Positions 6,995 to 16,482 are shown, numbered from the stretch's first letter. The stretch is DNA of 17,495 nt from an uncultured Holophagaceae bacterium (GCA_903919165.1 CAIXHJ010000021.1:1-17495), one strand, 5' to 3'. The notes: generated by a model from the letters alone, not told the origin. Numbers and translations: made by a program.

Positions 6995-9445
6995 ATGCGT
7001 CGATCCCTGAGTCTCGCCCTTCTGGGCCTACCCCTGATGCTCGCCCTCGCCTGCAACGGCGGCGGAGATTCCAAGATCGCCCCCATCATCACGGGCCCCG
7101 AATCCTCACCAAGCCTGGCCGCCCCCGTCTTCGACCCGGCGAACGCAAAAATTCCCCTTCCGAATGTGCTGGCGACGGCCACAGCCCTAGACCCACTCAC
7201 TGGGGCCTGGACTAACCCCTCCACCGGCGTGGTCACGGTGGGACCGCGCCCCGCCGGTGTCCCCATGACCCCTCCTGAGGCCCTGGCCTACATCAACCTG
7301 CGCGAGATGGGCGGCACCAACGCTGTGGCGGGGATGAACGCTCCGATCTACATCCAATTCACCGCGGCCGTGGATGGGACTACCGTCACGCCCGCGAACA
7401 TCAAAGTGTTCCAGCTGACTCCCGATACCGCCGGCACAGAGAATGCCGCCCTTGGCTTCACGGACATCTCCGCGACCTTCAGGTACGTCTACACCGCCGG
7501 CGGGACTGACCTCCTGATGTTCCCCAACTTCCCCATGCTTCCGGCGACCCGCTACCTCTACGTGGTCACCAACCGGGTGAAGGACACCGGGAACCCCAGC
7601 AAACCCATTTCCGTCCCCCCGTACTTTGACGCCCTGAAATCCACCAACGCCCTGGCTGGAGCCTTCGCGGCCCTGGAGCCCATCCGTGCCAACGTCACGG
7701 CGGGAGGCAACATCCTCCTCTCCGGCTACGCCAAGGTGATGGACGACCTCATCGCCGCCACGGCAACCACCACCATCACCAAGCGTGCCGACATCGCCCT
7801 CATGGGCCGCTTCATCACCGGCGCCAGCGCCATCTCCCGAACCCACAGCAGCCCCTCCGCTTCGGACCCGACCACGATCCCCACGGAATCGGCCCTGCGG
7901 GCCTTTGCCGCAGGCACTCCCCTGGGCGGCTTCCCGGGCGCCACCTGGACCTACACCCCCACGGTGACCTCCAGCCCCACGCCTGCGGCCTATTGGAATA
8001 CGGCTTTCACCGCCATCGGCCTCCCTGTGACCACCCCCCCCGCCAGTGTGGGGACTGTGACCCTCGGGAGCATTGACAGTGCCAGCATCTGCATCGATCC
8101 GGTGGTCGCCCGCGCTAATGCCGCCACCATCGATCTGACGGCTGTCGCGGGCCCCACGGGCCCCTACAACGTCGGCACGGGCGTGCTCCAGGGCTATCGC
8201 CCCGATGCCGTAAACCTCACGGGCTTTTATTTCGTGAGGCGCCCCGTCAACTTCGTCTACATAACCCCGACCGGCACAGCGCCCGCGGGCGGCTGGCCCC
8301 TGGTGATCTTCGCGCACGGCCTCGGCTGCCAGAAGGAGTACATCGTCGGCATGGCGGGGACCCTGACCGCCGCGGGCAAGGCCGTCATCGCCATCGACCT
8401 CCCCCTGCATGGGGACCTTAAATTACCTGGTCACAATGTCACCGATCAGTGGAGCCAGGACTTCATGGCCCTGGGTGCCCCCCTGGCTACGCGCTCCAAT
8501 GTCCAGCAGGCTGCCTTCGACCTGAACCGTCTGGAACTCGATATTCGCGCTGGCGGGTTTGCCGTTCTCGGCCCCTTGGCACCGTCGGGTGGACCCACAG
8601 GCGACATCAAGTTCCTGGGTGACAGCCTCGGCTCCATCGTGGGCGCCTACTACCTGGCCAGCAATACCACCCTTTCCACCACCGGCTATCCATACACCCA
8701 GTCCACACTCAACAACGACATGAAGGGCTACCTGAGTGTGCCCGGCGGCCGCCTTGCCTATGTGCTTCAGAACAGCCCCCACTACAGCCCCGCCATCAAT
8801 GCCGGGCTTGCAGCTATCGGCATCGCCACGAACTCACCTACCTACCACCAGTTCTGGCAGGTGACCCAGAGCGTGACTGACACCATCGACCCGGCTTCTG
8901 TCACCACGCCCCTGGCCGCGGGCTTGCCCAGCCGCCTGTCAGGCCGTCTCGCCATCCAGGAATCTACCTCGACCACCTTCAGCACCAGCGTCGGCAGTGA
9001 TGGTCTCCCTGTTCCCACCAACGGCGACATCTACATTGGCAACGCCTACACGCGGTACTTCGCCAGCGCCCTGGGCGGTCGCGAGGTGCTCGGCGCCGCG
9101 GGTGCCGCCGTGGCGCCCGGCTTCAAGCAGCTGGCCTATACCACCGGTGGCACTCCGAATCATGCCACCGGAGTACCTGCCCAGTTCCTGTTCACCATCA
9201 CCGGTGGCGCCCCGGCACCCAAGGCGGCCCCCGCTGCCATCTCAGCCTCCATGATCACTCCCACCGAAGGTTACTTCCAGATGGACCAGGCAGACACCGC
9301 CCACACGTCCATCTATGACTACGTGAGCAGGCCCATCACCTATGGGCTAATCCAGAAGCAGATACGCTATTTCCTCGGCGCACCCTCCGTGGTGGGCACG
9401 ACAAACCCCATCGTGGTGGACCCGACCCAGAGCGCCCTGCCCTGA
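6995..9445 (+). CDS. Lipase-like alpha/beta-hydrolase lipoprotein (VolA/Pla-1 type)
   Basis: The 816-residue product starts at an ATG seven bases after GGAGG. Its signal peptide ends in LALAC, so Cys20 is probably lipidated. The N-terminal half resembles the N-terminal region of the VolA/Pla-1 extracellular lipases: an early FDPANAKIPLPN line, then an Ig-like part (MNAPIYIQFTAAVDGTTVTPANIKVFQL). The hydrolase domain opens with PLVIFAHGLG, where His441-Gly442 would form the oxyanion region, and carries the nucleophile motif GDSLGS with Ser544 (G-x-S-x-G). The catalytic His may lie in the C-terminal DTAHTSIYDY line; the acid residue is not assigned. Family members act on lipids or lysophospholipids at the cell surface; substrate here is unknown. 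The gene is flanked by terminators on both sides and so is likely a single-gene unit. Confidence 0.8.
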   Translation: MRRSLSLALLGLPLMLALACNGGGDSKIAPIITGPESSPSLAAPVFDPANAKIPLPNVLATATALDPLTGAWTNPSTGVVTVGPRPAGVPMTPPEALAYINLREMGGTNAVAGMNAPIYIQFTAAVDGTTVTPANIKVFQLTPDTAGTENAALGFTDISATFRYVYTAGGTDLLMFPNFPMLPATRYLYVVTNRVKDTGNPSKPISVPPYFDALKSTNALAGAFAALEPIRANVTAGGNILLSGYAKVMDDLIAATATTTITKRADIALMGRFITGASAISRTHSSPSASDPTTIPTESALRAFAAGTPLGGFPGATWTYTPTVTSSPTPAAYWNTAFTAIGLPVTTPPASVGTVTLGSIDSASICIDPVVARANAATIDLTAVAGPTGPYNVGTGVLQGYRPDAVNLTGFYFVRRPVNFVYITPTGTAPAGGWPLVIFAHGLGCQKEYIVGMAGTLTAAGKAVIAIDLPLHGDLKLPGHNVTDQWSQDFMALGAPLATRSNVQQAAFDLNRLELDIRAGGFAVLGPLAPSGGPTGDIKFLGDSLGSIVGAYYLASNTTLSTTGYPYTQSTLNNDMKGYLSVPGGRLAYVLQNSPHYSPAINAGLAAIGIATNSPTYHQFWQVTQSVTDTIDPASVTTPLAAGLPSRLSGRLAIQESTSTTFSTSVGSDGLPVPTNGDIYIGNAYTRYFASALGGREVLGAAGAAVAPGFKQLAYTTGGTPNHATGVPAQFLFTITGGAPAPKAAPAAISASMITPTEGYFQMDQADTAHTSIYDYVSRPITYGLIQKQIRYFLGAPSVVGTTNPIVVDPTQSALP

Positions 9446-9512
9446 CCTGACAACCGCCATCGCCTTCCCGGCAATCAGCAAGATCGATCACTGGGAAGGC
9501 CATTAACCAGTC

Positions 9513-9539
9513 AAAGGCGGGGCTTCGGTCCCGCCTTTT
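9513..9539. terminator. Two-sided terminator with UUCG loop
   Basis: AAAGGCGGG pairs with CCCGCCTTT, and the inner GC-TTCG-GT closes as a C(UUCG)G tetraloop after one G-U pair. On the plus strand it ends in TTTT and follows the lipase gene; on the minus strand the A-run becomes a T-run and it follows the MFS gene, whose stop codon is at its edge. It can end both convergent transcripts. Confidence 0.85.
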
Positions 9540-10772
9540 CTATGTCTGCGCGGGCCGGTGCCGGGCCCACCAGAGCGCCAGCCCGCTGAGCGCGATGGCC
9601 GGCAGCACCAGAACCAGCGCCCGGGCCAGGGCATCCCCCCCGCCCATGCCCATGGCATGGAGCGCATCCGCCCGGCGTCCCACCAGCTCGGGGCTGATGG
9701 CGTCTCCCATGAGGTGGATGAAGAACACATTCACACCCACCCCGGTGGCCCGGACGCTGGCCGGAAGGCAACTCACCGTCAACGCGTTCACGGGACTGGT
9801 GTTCACGAAGAGCAGGAACATGCCCAGGAAGAACAGCAGGTAGGCGGTTTCGAGGCTGAGGGTGCCCAGGGCCCAGGCCACCACGGGGGCTGCGGCCAGC
9901 AGGGTGAGACCGGAGATCCCCACCCCGGCGTCGGGCCAGCGCTTCTGCCAGCGGTCCGTCAACCAGCCGCCAAGGAAAGTACCCAGGATGCCCGTCACCA
10001 CGGCCAGTCCGCCGAAGACCAGGCCCGCCTTGGCGGTACTGACGGCGAACCGCCGCTGCAGCAGCGTCGGCCCCCACATGCTGAGGCCGCCCATGGCAAA
10101 CGTGTAGGCCACGTAGCTCGCCGTGCAGGCCAGCCAGATCCGGTTGAAAAAAATATGTCGGAGCCGTTTGAGATACGGCAGGACGGCATCGGTATCCGGT
10201 GCCAGGTCCATGGCTCCCCTCACGGGATCCGTCTGGAAGGCCATCCAAAGCGCCAGCATCAGCCCCGGAAGACCTGCGACCAGGAAGGAGGCGCGCCAGC
10301 CCCAGGCACCGGCCACCAGGCCTCCCAGGCCAAAGCCGAAGGCGCTGCCCAGAGGGATGGCCAGGTAGAACCAGGTGAAAGTCCGGGCGCGGTCGGATTC
10401 GGGGAACCCGTCGGCGAGCATGGCCGGACCCAGCGTGGCGTAGGCGGCCTCGCCCACGCCCACCAGGGACCGGGTCAGCAACAGGGCCGGGTAGCTGTGG
10501 ACGAAGGCCGCGCCCACGGTGGCCAGGCTCCACAGAGCCACGCCACCGGCCACCAGCCGCGGTCGATGGAAACGGTCCGCGAAATAGCCGAACAGCGGCG
10601 CGGCACACATGTAGACCAGGATGAAGACCAGGGTCAGGCGGCCGAGCTGGGCGTCCGTGAGGTGGAGTTCTCGCCCCAGGGGCTCGAGGACCGCCGCGAC
10701 GACGTACCGATCCAGGTAGTTCACCAGGTTGATCCCGGTGAGCAGCAGGAGCAGCCGTCGCGCGGCGGTCAT
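9540..10772 (-). CDS. MFS transporter, Spinster-like
   Basis: This 410-residue protein is hydrophobic throughout and fits twelve membrane helices. The first helix holds NLVNYLDRYVVAAVLEPL, the hallmark start of Spinster-like (Spns) major facilitator proteins, and loop 2-3 carries GYFADRFHRPRLV, the MFS motif A with Asp and Arg. TRSLVGVGEAAY in helix 4 and GMFLLFVNTSPVNALTVSCLP in the second half also fit that group. The substrate of bacterial members is mostly unknown; animal relatives move sphingolipids and lysolipids. The start at 10772 has only a poor ribosome binding site, but skp stops 25 bases upstream, so reinitiation or coupling is likely. It is the last gene of the clpC-bamA-skp string. 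Confidence 0.88.
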   Translation of the reverse strand: MTAARRLLLLLTGINLVNYLDRYVVAAVLEPLGRELHLTDAQLGRLTLVFILVYMCAAPLFGYFADRFHRPRLVAGGVALWSLATVGAAFVHSYPALLLTRSLVGVGEAAYATLGPAMLADGFPESDRARTFTWFYLAIPLGSAFGFGLGGLVAGAWGWRASFLVAGLPGLMLALWMAFQTDPVRGAMDLAPDTDAVLPYLKRLRHIFFNRIWLACTASYVAYTFAMGGLSMWGPTLLQRRFAVSTAKAGLVFGGLAVVTGILGTFLGGWLTDRWQKRWPDAGVGISGLTLLAAAPVVAWALGTLSLETAYLLFFLGMFLLFVNTSPVNALTVSCLPASVRATGVGVNVFFIHLMGDAISPELVGRRADALHAMGMGGGDALARALVLVLPAIALSGLALWWARHRPAQT

Positions 10773-10797
10773 CTCATGGGGCCGTCAAGGGCGGAAT

Positions 10798-11382
10798 CTA
10801 CTTCTTGGGGGCCGCGGGCTTCGGAGCGGCGGACTTCGGAGCCGAGGCTGGAGCGGCGGGCTCGCTGGCGTCGAGACGCTTGGCCACTTCGGCCGTGAAG
10901 GCCTTCATCCAGTCCTGGTCGGCCCAGGACAGGATCTGCACGGTCTGGTCGGACAGGACCAGCTGGAGTTTTTGCTCCTTGGCGAGCTGCTCGACGATGG
11001 GCGCCGCGAGTTTGGTGATGGCCTCACCGACTTTCTTCTCCACGCGCTGGTAATCCGCCTGGCTGTCCTCCTGCAGCTTCTTGGCCTCATACTCCGCATC
11101 GCGGAATTTCTTGGCCAGGGCCTCCTTTTTGTCGGGGTCGAGACTCGGAGAGTTCAGCTGCTGCTGGAGGGCCTGCAGTTCCTGGCCCTTGGCCTGCAGC
11201 TTCTCCTGGAGGTTCTTCCCGGTGATTTCGAGCTCGGAAAAGATGGCGCCGGCCTTCTTGGAGCTATGCACCAGCTGATTGATGCTGAAGAAGGCGAATC
11301 GCGGCGCCTCCTGGGCAAGTATTGGAGTGGCGAGGGTGGCGGACAGACACAGGGCTGCCAGGGACGGAACAAGCGGGCGCAT
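10798..11382 (-). CDS. skp: Periplasmic chaperone, Skp/OmpH family
   Basis: The 194-residue product has a signal peptide ending near LATPILAQ and then the typical OmpH layout: a short beta start (RFAFFSINQLVHSSKKAG), a long Lys/Gln/Glu-rich coiled coil through about residue 125, and a closing strand (KLQLVLSDQTVQILSWAD). Skp trimers hold unfolded outer-membrane proteins in the periplasm and hand them to the Bam complex. Placement directly after bamA, 58 bp downstream, is the usual arrangement and supports the call. The ATG has GGAGA five bases upstream. The C-terminal tail after about residue 170 is an Ala/Pro/Lys-rich extension (EPAAPASAPKSAAPKPAAPKK without one strand or helix pattern) that the enterobacterial protein lacks. 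Confidence 0.92.
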   Translation of the reverse strand: MRPLVPSLAALCLSATLATPILAQEAPRFAFFSINQLVHSSKKAGAIFSELEITGKNLQEKLQAKGQELQALQQQLNSPSLDPDKKEALAKKFRDAEYEAKKLQEDSQADYQRVEKKVGEAITKLAAPIVEQLAKEQKLQLVLSDQTVQILSWADQDWMKAFTAEVAKRLDASEPAAPASAPKSAAPKPAAPKK

Positions 11383-11422
11383 GGGATCTCCAGATCGAAG
11401 GGGAATGATAGCGTGGAATGGA

Positions 11423-11436
11423 GGCCGTTTCCGGCC
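11423..11436 (-). other. Small GAAA-loop hairpin between bamA and skp
   Basis: On the minus strand, GGCCG-GAAA-CGGCC forms a five-pair stem with a GNRA loop just after the bamA stop codon. There is no T-run, so it is not a standard terminator; it could stabilise or mark a processed mRNA end. Confidence 0.3.
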
Positions 11437-11440
11437 GGAA

Positions 11441-14011
11441 TCAGAAGGTGGTTCCGATGGAGAACTGGAAGTCCGTCCTGCTTTGGGTGTCGAAGGGATA
11501 GGGGTTCAGCTTCCTGGCCCAGATCAGCCGCAGTGGCGCGGGACTGATGGGCAGGAAGAACCGGAATTCCAGCCCGGCGGAGCGCACAAGGGTGGGATTG
11601 ATGAAGGAGTAGGGGTTGTTGTACCGGTCCAGGTAGGTCACTTCATTGTGGCTAAAGACCTTCGTGCCGGGGGCCCAGGCATTTCCCGCGTCGTAGAAGA
11701 ACACCAGGCGGAACTCGTCCGCGATCTTGAACTGGTATTCGGCGTTGGCGATGAACTGCTTGTTGCCACCCACGACCACGGCGTGCTGATTGTTGTCGAG
11801 CTCGACCGACCCCACTTGTCCGTACAGGTAGCCGCGGATGCTGTTCTCTCCACCGGGCCGATACAGGTTATAGAGCGGAAGAGGGTCATTGCCCATGTTC
11901 TGCAGGTACCCGTAGGACATGTTGAGGGCGAAGATGTGCCGTTCGGCGACACTCGCGAACTTGGCGAATTGCCAGGTGGCCCGCAGGAAGGGTTTGTCCC
12001 CGCCGAACTGCCACCCGCCATACTCGATGCCGAACGACACCCGAGTGCCATCGGTGGGTTTGAACTGGTGGTTGACGGTGCTGTAGCCGATGCTCTGGCT
12101 GATTGAGGATGTGAGGATTTCCGGTGTATCCCTGAAGTAGAAGTTCTGTCCACCCTCGATGCGGATCATCTGGAAGGTGTAGCCCGTGGAATAGGTGGTG
12201 AACCAGGCCCAGGACTTGTCCGGCAGCCAGTTGCTGAGGCGGGCGCCGATCGATACCCCGAGGCTGCGGGTGAACTGCCGGTAGGCGTTCTCGATTCCCA
12301 CGCGGGAGGCATCATAGTCCGCCGACCCGTTGGATATGGAGGTCGAGACGGAATAGGGGAGGTCGAAAATGAAAGGCTCAGTGAAGCTTAGGGTGGTGCT
12401 CTTCGCGTACTTTCCGGCGTTGACGCTCAGGGACAGGGTCTCACCACTCCCGCCCAGGTTCCGGGTGGAGAAGCTCACGCCCAGGGAGAAGCCGAACAGG
12501 GATCCGTACCCGCCCTGGAAAAGCACCTCGTTCACCCCGGCCTCTTCGCCCCGGATCACCACGTCCACCTGGGGCTTGTCCTGCACCAGGTCCACCTTGG
12601 GCTCGGAGCTCTTCACGTCGAAAAAGCTCAACTGGCTGATGCTCAGCAGCGAGTCCTTGAAGCGGTCCGTCTGGAAGGGATCCCCCTCCCGCATGAGCAT
12701 GCTGCGGCGCAACACCTTGTCCTTGGTCGTCAGGTTGCCTTCGAACTCGATCTTCCGGATCGTATAGGGTTCACCCTCGTCCAGCTTCAGAGTGGTATCC
12801 ACCTTCTTGAGGCCACCTTCTTCACGCACATCAAACTTCTTCTCCGCCTTGAACAGGATGTAGGCCTGGTTGGAATAGGCCTCCTTCACCTTGTCCACCG
12901 TCTGGTTCACCGCGTCCAGATCGAACGGCACGGGCTTGGCCTCCGGCTTGGGAGCCTCCAGCGAGGGTTTCACGTTGAAGAACTTGCGGAGGAAGGATTG
13001 GTTGTCCCGTTTCACCACCGCGAATTTCTCTAGGTAGAAGTCCTCCTTGAACAGCTTGCCCCCCTCTGTCCTGAAGGTGCCCTCGTAATAGCGCTCACCC
13101 TCCAGGATGGGGATGGTCAAGGTGGCCCTGAGATCGTACTTGGGCGTCTTCGCTTCCTTGGCCCGCTGCTCATTCTTCTTCTTCTGCTTGGCAGTGGTAC
13201 GGTCCTCGACCTCGACGATGGGCTTGCCGACGAAGACATCCTTGTAGCCCTGCCTCCAGTAAGCTTTCTTGAGATTCTCCAGGTCCTCGTCCAGGTTCTT
13301 GTCCACCAGCAGGTCGTGGGTCGTCAACCAGCTGAACATCCAATGCTTCCGGGTCTTCTTCATGACCTTGCGCAACTGGGCGCTGCTGAAGACCTTGTTC
13401 CCCCTGAACGTCACCAGGTAGATCTTGGCCTTGCCTCCCTCCTTGATGTCGAACACCAGACGCGCCACGCCCCCAGCCATGGGCTCGAGGGTGATGTCCA
13501 CCACCGGACTCCGGAACCCCTTCTCGCCGGCCTGCTCGATGATCAAGTCCTTGATCTTCCGGGCGGATTCAGGATCGTAGACCGTGTCCGGGTTGATGGT
13601 GAGCTTCTTCTCCTTGACCTTGTCCTTGATGTTCGTGAGGCCCACTTCCGTGCCACCGCGGTAGTCGATCTCCTTGATCAAGGGCCGTTCCTTGACGCGA
13701 ATGACCAGCTTCTTGCCCCCGGTCGCATCCTCCAGCTCGAGCTTGATGTCGTCGAAGGATCCGCTGGCCCAGAGCTTCTGCAGGATCTCTGTGAAGTCCA
13801 GGTTCCGGATGTCATCGCCCACCCTCACGCCCGACTTGAAGATCACTGTCTCCGAGGTCTGTTTCTGGGCGCCGATCACCTCGATGGAGGTGATGGGCTC
13901 GAGGTCCTGGCCCAACACGGGAAGGGCGAACCCAGCCACCAGCGCGAAGAGCAGCATGCCCCTCCGCCACCGGGGCCGGACCCGGTTCCAAACCTTGTGT
14001 GGCTGCGTCAT
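11441..14011 (-). CDS. bamA: Outer membrane protein assembly factor BamA
   Basis: The 856-residue product has a signal peptide (cleavage near VLGQ, residue 35), a series of POTRA domains in the N-terminal half (lines such as ITSIEVIGAQKQTSETVIFKSG and IRKIEFEGNLTTKDKVLRR), and a C-terminal beta-barrel from about 510 that ends in phenylalanine, the usual outer-membrane insertion signal. The conserved barrel motif is GENSIRGYLYG near residue 725. BamA is the core of the complex that folds proteins into the outer membrane. The gene starts inside the clpC stop codon (ATGA overlap) with GGAG seven bases upstream, implying translational coupling. Two charged insertions in the POTRA region, AKQKKKNEQRAKEAKTPK (near 290) and a Pro/Lys/Glu stretch around 365, are longer than I expect from well-known BamA proteins. 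Confidence 0.95.
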   Translation of the reverse strand: MTQPHKVWNRVRPRWRRGMLLFALVAGFALPVLGQDLEPITSIEVIGAQKQTSETVIFKSGVRVGDDIRNLDFTEILQKLWASGSFDDIKLELEDATGGKKLVIRVKERPLIKEIDYRGGTEVGLTNIKDKVKEKKLTINPDTVYDPESARKIKDLIIEQAGEKGFRSPVVDITLEPMAGGVARLVFDIKEGGKAKIYLVTFRGNKVFSSAQLRKVMKKTRKHWMFSWLTTHDLLVDKNLDEDLENLKKAYWRQGYKDVFVGKPIVEVEDRTTAKQKKKNEQRAKEAKTPKYDLRATLTIPILEGERYYEGTFRTEGGKLFKEDFYLEKFAVVKRDNQSFLRKFFNVKPSLEAPKPEAKPVPFDLDAVNQTVDKVKEAYSNQAYILFKAEKKFDVREEGGLKKVDTTLKLDEGEPYTIRKIEFEGNLTTKDKVLRRSMLMREGDPFQTDRFKDSLLSISQLSFFDVKSSEPKVDLVQDKPQVDVVIRGEEAGVNEVLFQGGYGSLFGFSLGVSFSTRNLGGSGETLSLSVNAGKYAKSTTLSFTEPFIFDLPYSVSTSISNGSADYDASRVGIENAYRQFTRSLGVSIGARLSNWLPDKSWAWFTTYSTGYTFQMIRIEGGQNFYFRDTPEILTSSISQSIGYSTVNHQFKPTDGTRVSFGIEYGGWQFGGDKPFLRATWQFAKFASVAERHIFALNMSYGYLQNMGNDPLPLYNLYRPGGENSIRGYLYGQVGSVELDNNQHAVVVGGNKQFIANAEYQFKIADEFRLVFFYDAGNAWAPGTKVFSHNEVTYLDRYNNPYSFINPTLVRSAGLEFRFFLPISPAPLRLIWARKLNPYPFDTQSRTDFQFSIGTTF

Positions 14012-16482
14012 TCAGGCGCTCCAACCAGATGGGTTTCCTGGCCTACGGCCACGTCTCCAGTATCCGACAAGGTGGGGACCAGCTTCTCGTCCACCAGATC
14101 AAAGTTCACTGAGCCGGAAGGCACCGTGTCCTGGCCGACCATCAATTCGGCGAGAGGGTCCTCCACCTGCTTCTGGATGGCCCGGCGCAGAGGTCGGGCG
14201 CCGTAGGCCCGGTCGCGCAGGGTCGTCTTCACCAGCCAGTCGCAGGCGGCATCCGTGAGGGAGACGATCAGGCTGTGCTTCTGGAGGGTGAGGTTGAGAT
14301 CCTCCACCAGCAGCCGGACGATCTTGCGCAGCTCATCATCTCCAAGGCGGTTGAACACCACGATCTCGTCGATGCGGTTCAGGAATTCAGGTGGGAACGT
14401 GCGCTTCAGGACCTTCATGGCGTCGCTGGACTTGGCATCGGGACGCCCGTCCTGCTCGGCGAAGCCGAGGTTCTTGTCCGGCAGCAGCTCACGGCTGCCC
14501 ACATTGGAGGTCATGATGATGATGGTGTTCTTGAAGTCCACCAGGTTCCCGAAGGCGTCCGAGGCCTGGCCGTCGTCAAAGATCTGGAGCAGGATGTTGA
14601 TCAGATCGGGATGGGCCTTCTCGATCTCATCGAAGAGCAGGACGCAGTAAGGGTTCCGCCGGATGCGGTCGGTCAGCATGCCCCCTTCTTCATAGCCCAC
14701 GTACCCGGGAGGGGCCCCGAGCAGCTTGGAGACTTCGTGCTTCTCCATGTACTCGGACATGTCGAAGCGGATCATCTTCTTGGCGTCCCCGAAGAGGAAG
14801 GCCGCCAGGGTCTTGGCCAGCTCCGTCTTGCCCACCCCGGTGGGACCCAGGAAGAGGAAGGAGCCCATGGGCCGGTTGGGGTTCTTGAGGCCCGTCCGGG
14901 CCCGGCGCACGGCCCGCACCACGGCACTCACGGCCTCCGGCTGGCCGATGACACGCTCGTTGAGCTTGGACTCCATGTTCACCATGTTGGCCTTCTCGTC
15001 ACCCTTGAGGGCCTTGACGGGAATGCCGGTCCAGCTGGCCACCACATCCTCGATGTCCTGTTCCGTCACCTCGGGGAACCGGGCGTAATCCTCATCCGTA
15101 AGGTCGGAGCGGTTCTTCTGGATCTCGTCGCGCAACTGCAGCTCCTTCTGGCGGAGCAGCACGGCTTTCTCGAAATCCCGGCTCAGGACGGCCTCGTTCA
15201 TTTCGTTGATGACATGGTGGAGTTCTTCCTCCAGCGTCTGCCCCTCCGGGGAAGACCCACCGGGTCCCACGCGCAGCTTTACCCGGGCACCGGCCTCGTC
15301 CAGGAGGTCGATGGCCTTGTCGGGCAGGAAGCGGTCCGTGATGTAGCGGTTGGACAGGTAGACCGAGGCCTCCATGGTTTTCTGGGTGTACCGGACCCGA
15401 TGGAACAGCTCGTAGCGGCTGCGGATGCCCTCGATGATGCGGAGACTCTCAGCCTCGTCCGGGGGATTCACGGTGACGGGCTGGAAGCGGCGGACCAGGC
15501 TGCGGTCCTTGTCGATGTACTTGGCGTACTCTTTGTGCGTGGTCGCGCCGATGCACTGGATTTCGCCGCGGCTGAGGGCCGGCTTGAGGATGTTGGCCGC
15601 GTCCAGGCTGCCCTCGGCGGCCCCCGTGCCGATGAGCGAGTGGATCTCATCGATGAACAGCACCACGCTCGGATCCTTGCTGGCCTCCGCGATGATGGAC
15701 TTCAGCCGCTCCTCGAACTGTCCGCGGTACTTGGTTCCAGCGACGACGAGGCTGAGGTCCAACGCGTAGATCCGCTTGTCCGCCAGGCTGGGGGGGATAA
15801 GGCCCTCGTGGATCTTCTGGGCCAGGCCCTCCACGATGGCGGTCTTGCCCACGCCGGCCTCGCCCAGCAGGATCGGGTTGTTCTTGCGCCGGCGGCTGAG
15901 GATCTGGACGATGCGCTCGACCTCCGAATCCCGGCCGATGAGGTTGTCGAAGATGCCGCGCTCGGCCATCTCCGAGAGGTTGCGCGCGAACTCGGAAAGA
16001 AGGGGGTGCTCCTTCTTCTTCTTCGCGATCTTCTCCTCCTTGCTGCTCTCCAGCAGGATCTCCTTGGCGGCGATGAGATCCGCGCCGGCTTCCTTCAGCA
16101 GACGCCCGGCCAGGCAGCCCTCCTCCCGCAGCATGCCAAGCAGCAGGTGCTCGGCCCCCACATGCTTGTGGTTGAGCTTCGCGCTTTCCGCCGTGGCGTG
16201 CTGGAGGATGTGCTTGACCTCCTCCTCCATGGGGATGTCGATGCTGGTGCTGCTGGGCGTGATCTTCTTGTCCTTGGGGGTCAGGGCGGCCACCAGGCGC
16301 TCGCGCAGGCTGCTCACCTGCACGCCCATGCGCTCGAGGAGCTGCGTGCTGGTCTTCTCCGATTCCCGGAGCAGTCCCAGCAGGAGGTGACCGCTCTGGA
16401 TGCTTTCGGAACCGAACTGGCTCGCCTCATAGCGGGCGAAGAACATTACGCGACGGGCTTTTTCAGTGAATTTTTCGAACAC
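14008..16482 (-). CDS. clpC: ATP-dependent unfoldase ClpC
   Basis: The 824-residue product has the full ClpC layout: double Clp_N repeat (residues 1-150), first AAA+ module with Walker A GEAGVGKT near 205 and Walker B VVLFIDEIHS, a middle region with a UVR-like line (RDFEKAVLLRQKELQLRDEI, about 430-450), second AAA+ module with GPTGVGKT near 545 and VLLFDEIEKAHPD, and a KNLGF segment near 670 that matches the ClpP-docking loop. It unfolds proteins and feeds them to ClpP; the middle domain normally receives adaptors of the MecA/McsB kind. Translation starts at a GTG (16480-16482) with AAGG seven bases upstream; the MFEKFTEKARRV start is typical. It overlaps bamA by four bases and is divergent from purA. 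Confidence 0.95.
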   Translation of the reverse strand: MFEKFTEKARRVMFFARYEASQFGSESIQSGHLLLGLLRESEKTSTQLLERMGVQVSSLRERLVAALTPKDKKITPSSTSIDIPMEEEVKHILQHATAESAKLNHKHVGAEHLLLGMLREEGCLAGRLLKEAGADLIAAKEILLESSKEEKIAKKKKEHPLLSEFARNLSEMAERGIFDNLIGRDSEVERIVQILSRRRKNNPILLGEAGVGKTAIVEGLAQKIHEGLIPPSLADKRIYALDLSLVVAGTKYRGQFEERLKSIIAEASKDPSVVLFIDEIHSLIGTGAAEGSLDAANILKPALSRGEIQCIGATTHKEYAKYIDKDRSLVRRFQPVTVNPPDEAESLRIIEGIRSRYELFHRVRYTQKTMEASVYLSNRYITDRFLPDKAIDLLDEAGARVKLRVGPGGSSPEGQTLEEELHHVINEMNEAVLSRDFEKAVLLRQKELQLRDEIQKNRSDLTDEDYARFPEVTEQDIEDVVASWTGIPVKALKGDEKANMVNMESKLNERVIGQPEAVSAVVRAVRRARTGLKNPNRPMGSFLFLGPTGVGKTELAKTLAAFLFGDAKKMIRFDMSEYMEKHEVSKLLGAPPGYVGYEEGGMLTDRIRRNPYCVLLFDEIEKAHPDLINILLQIFDDGQASDAFGNLVDFKNTIIIMTSNVGSRELLPDKNLGFAEQDGRPDAKSSDAMKVLKRTFPPEFLNRIDEIVVFNRLGDDELRKIVRLLVEDLNLTLQKHSLIVSLTDAACDWLVKTTLRDRAYGARPLRRAIQKQVEDPLAELMVGQDTVPSGSVNFDLVDEKLVPTLSDTGDVAVGQETHLVGAPE

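Noticed and set aside
9558..10898. 446-residue plus-strand frame
   Set aside because: Antisense shadow of the MFS gene; Gln/His/Gly-rich composition without domains.
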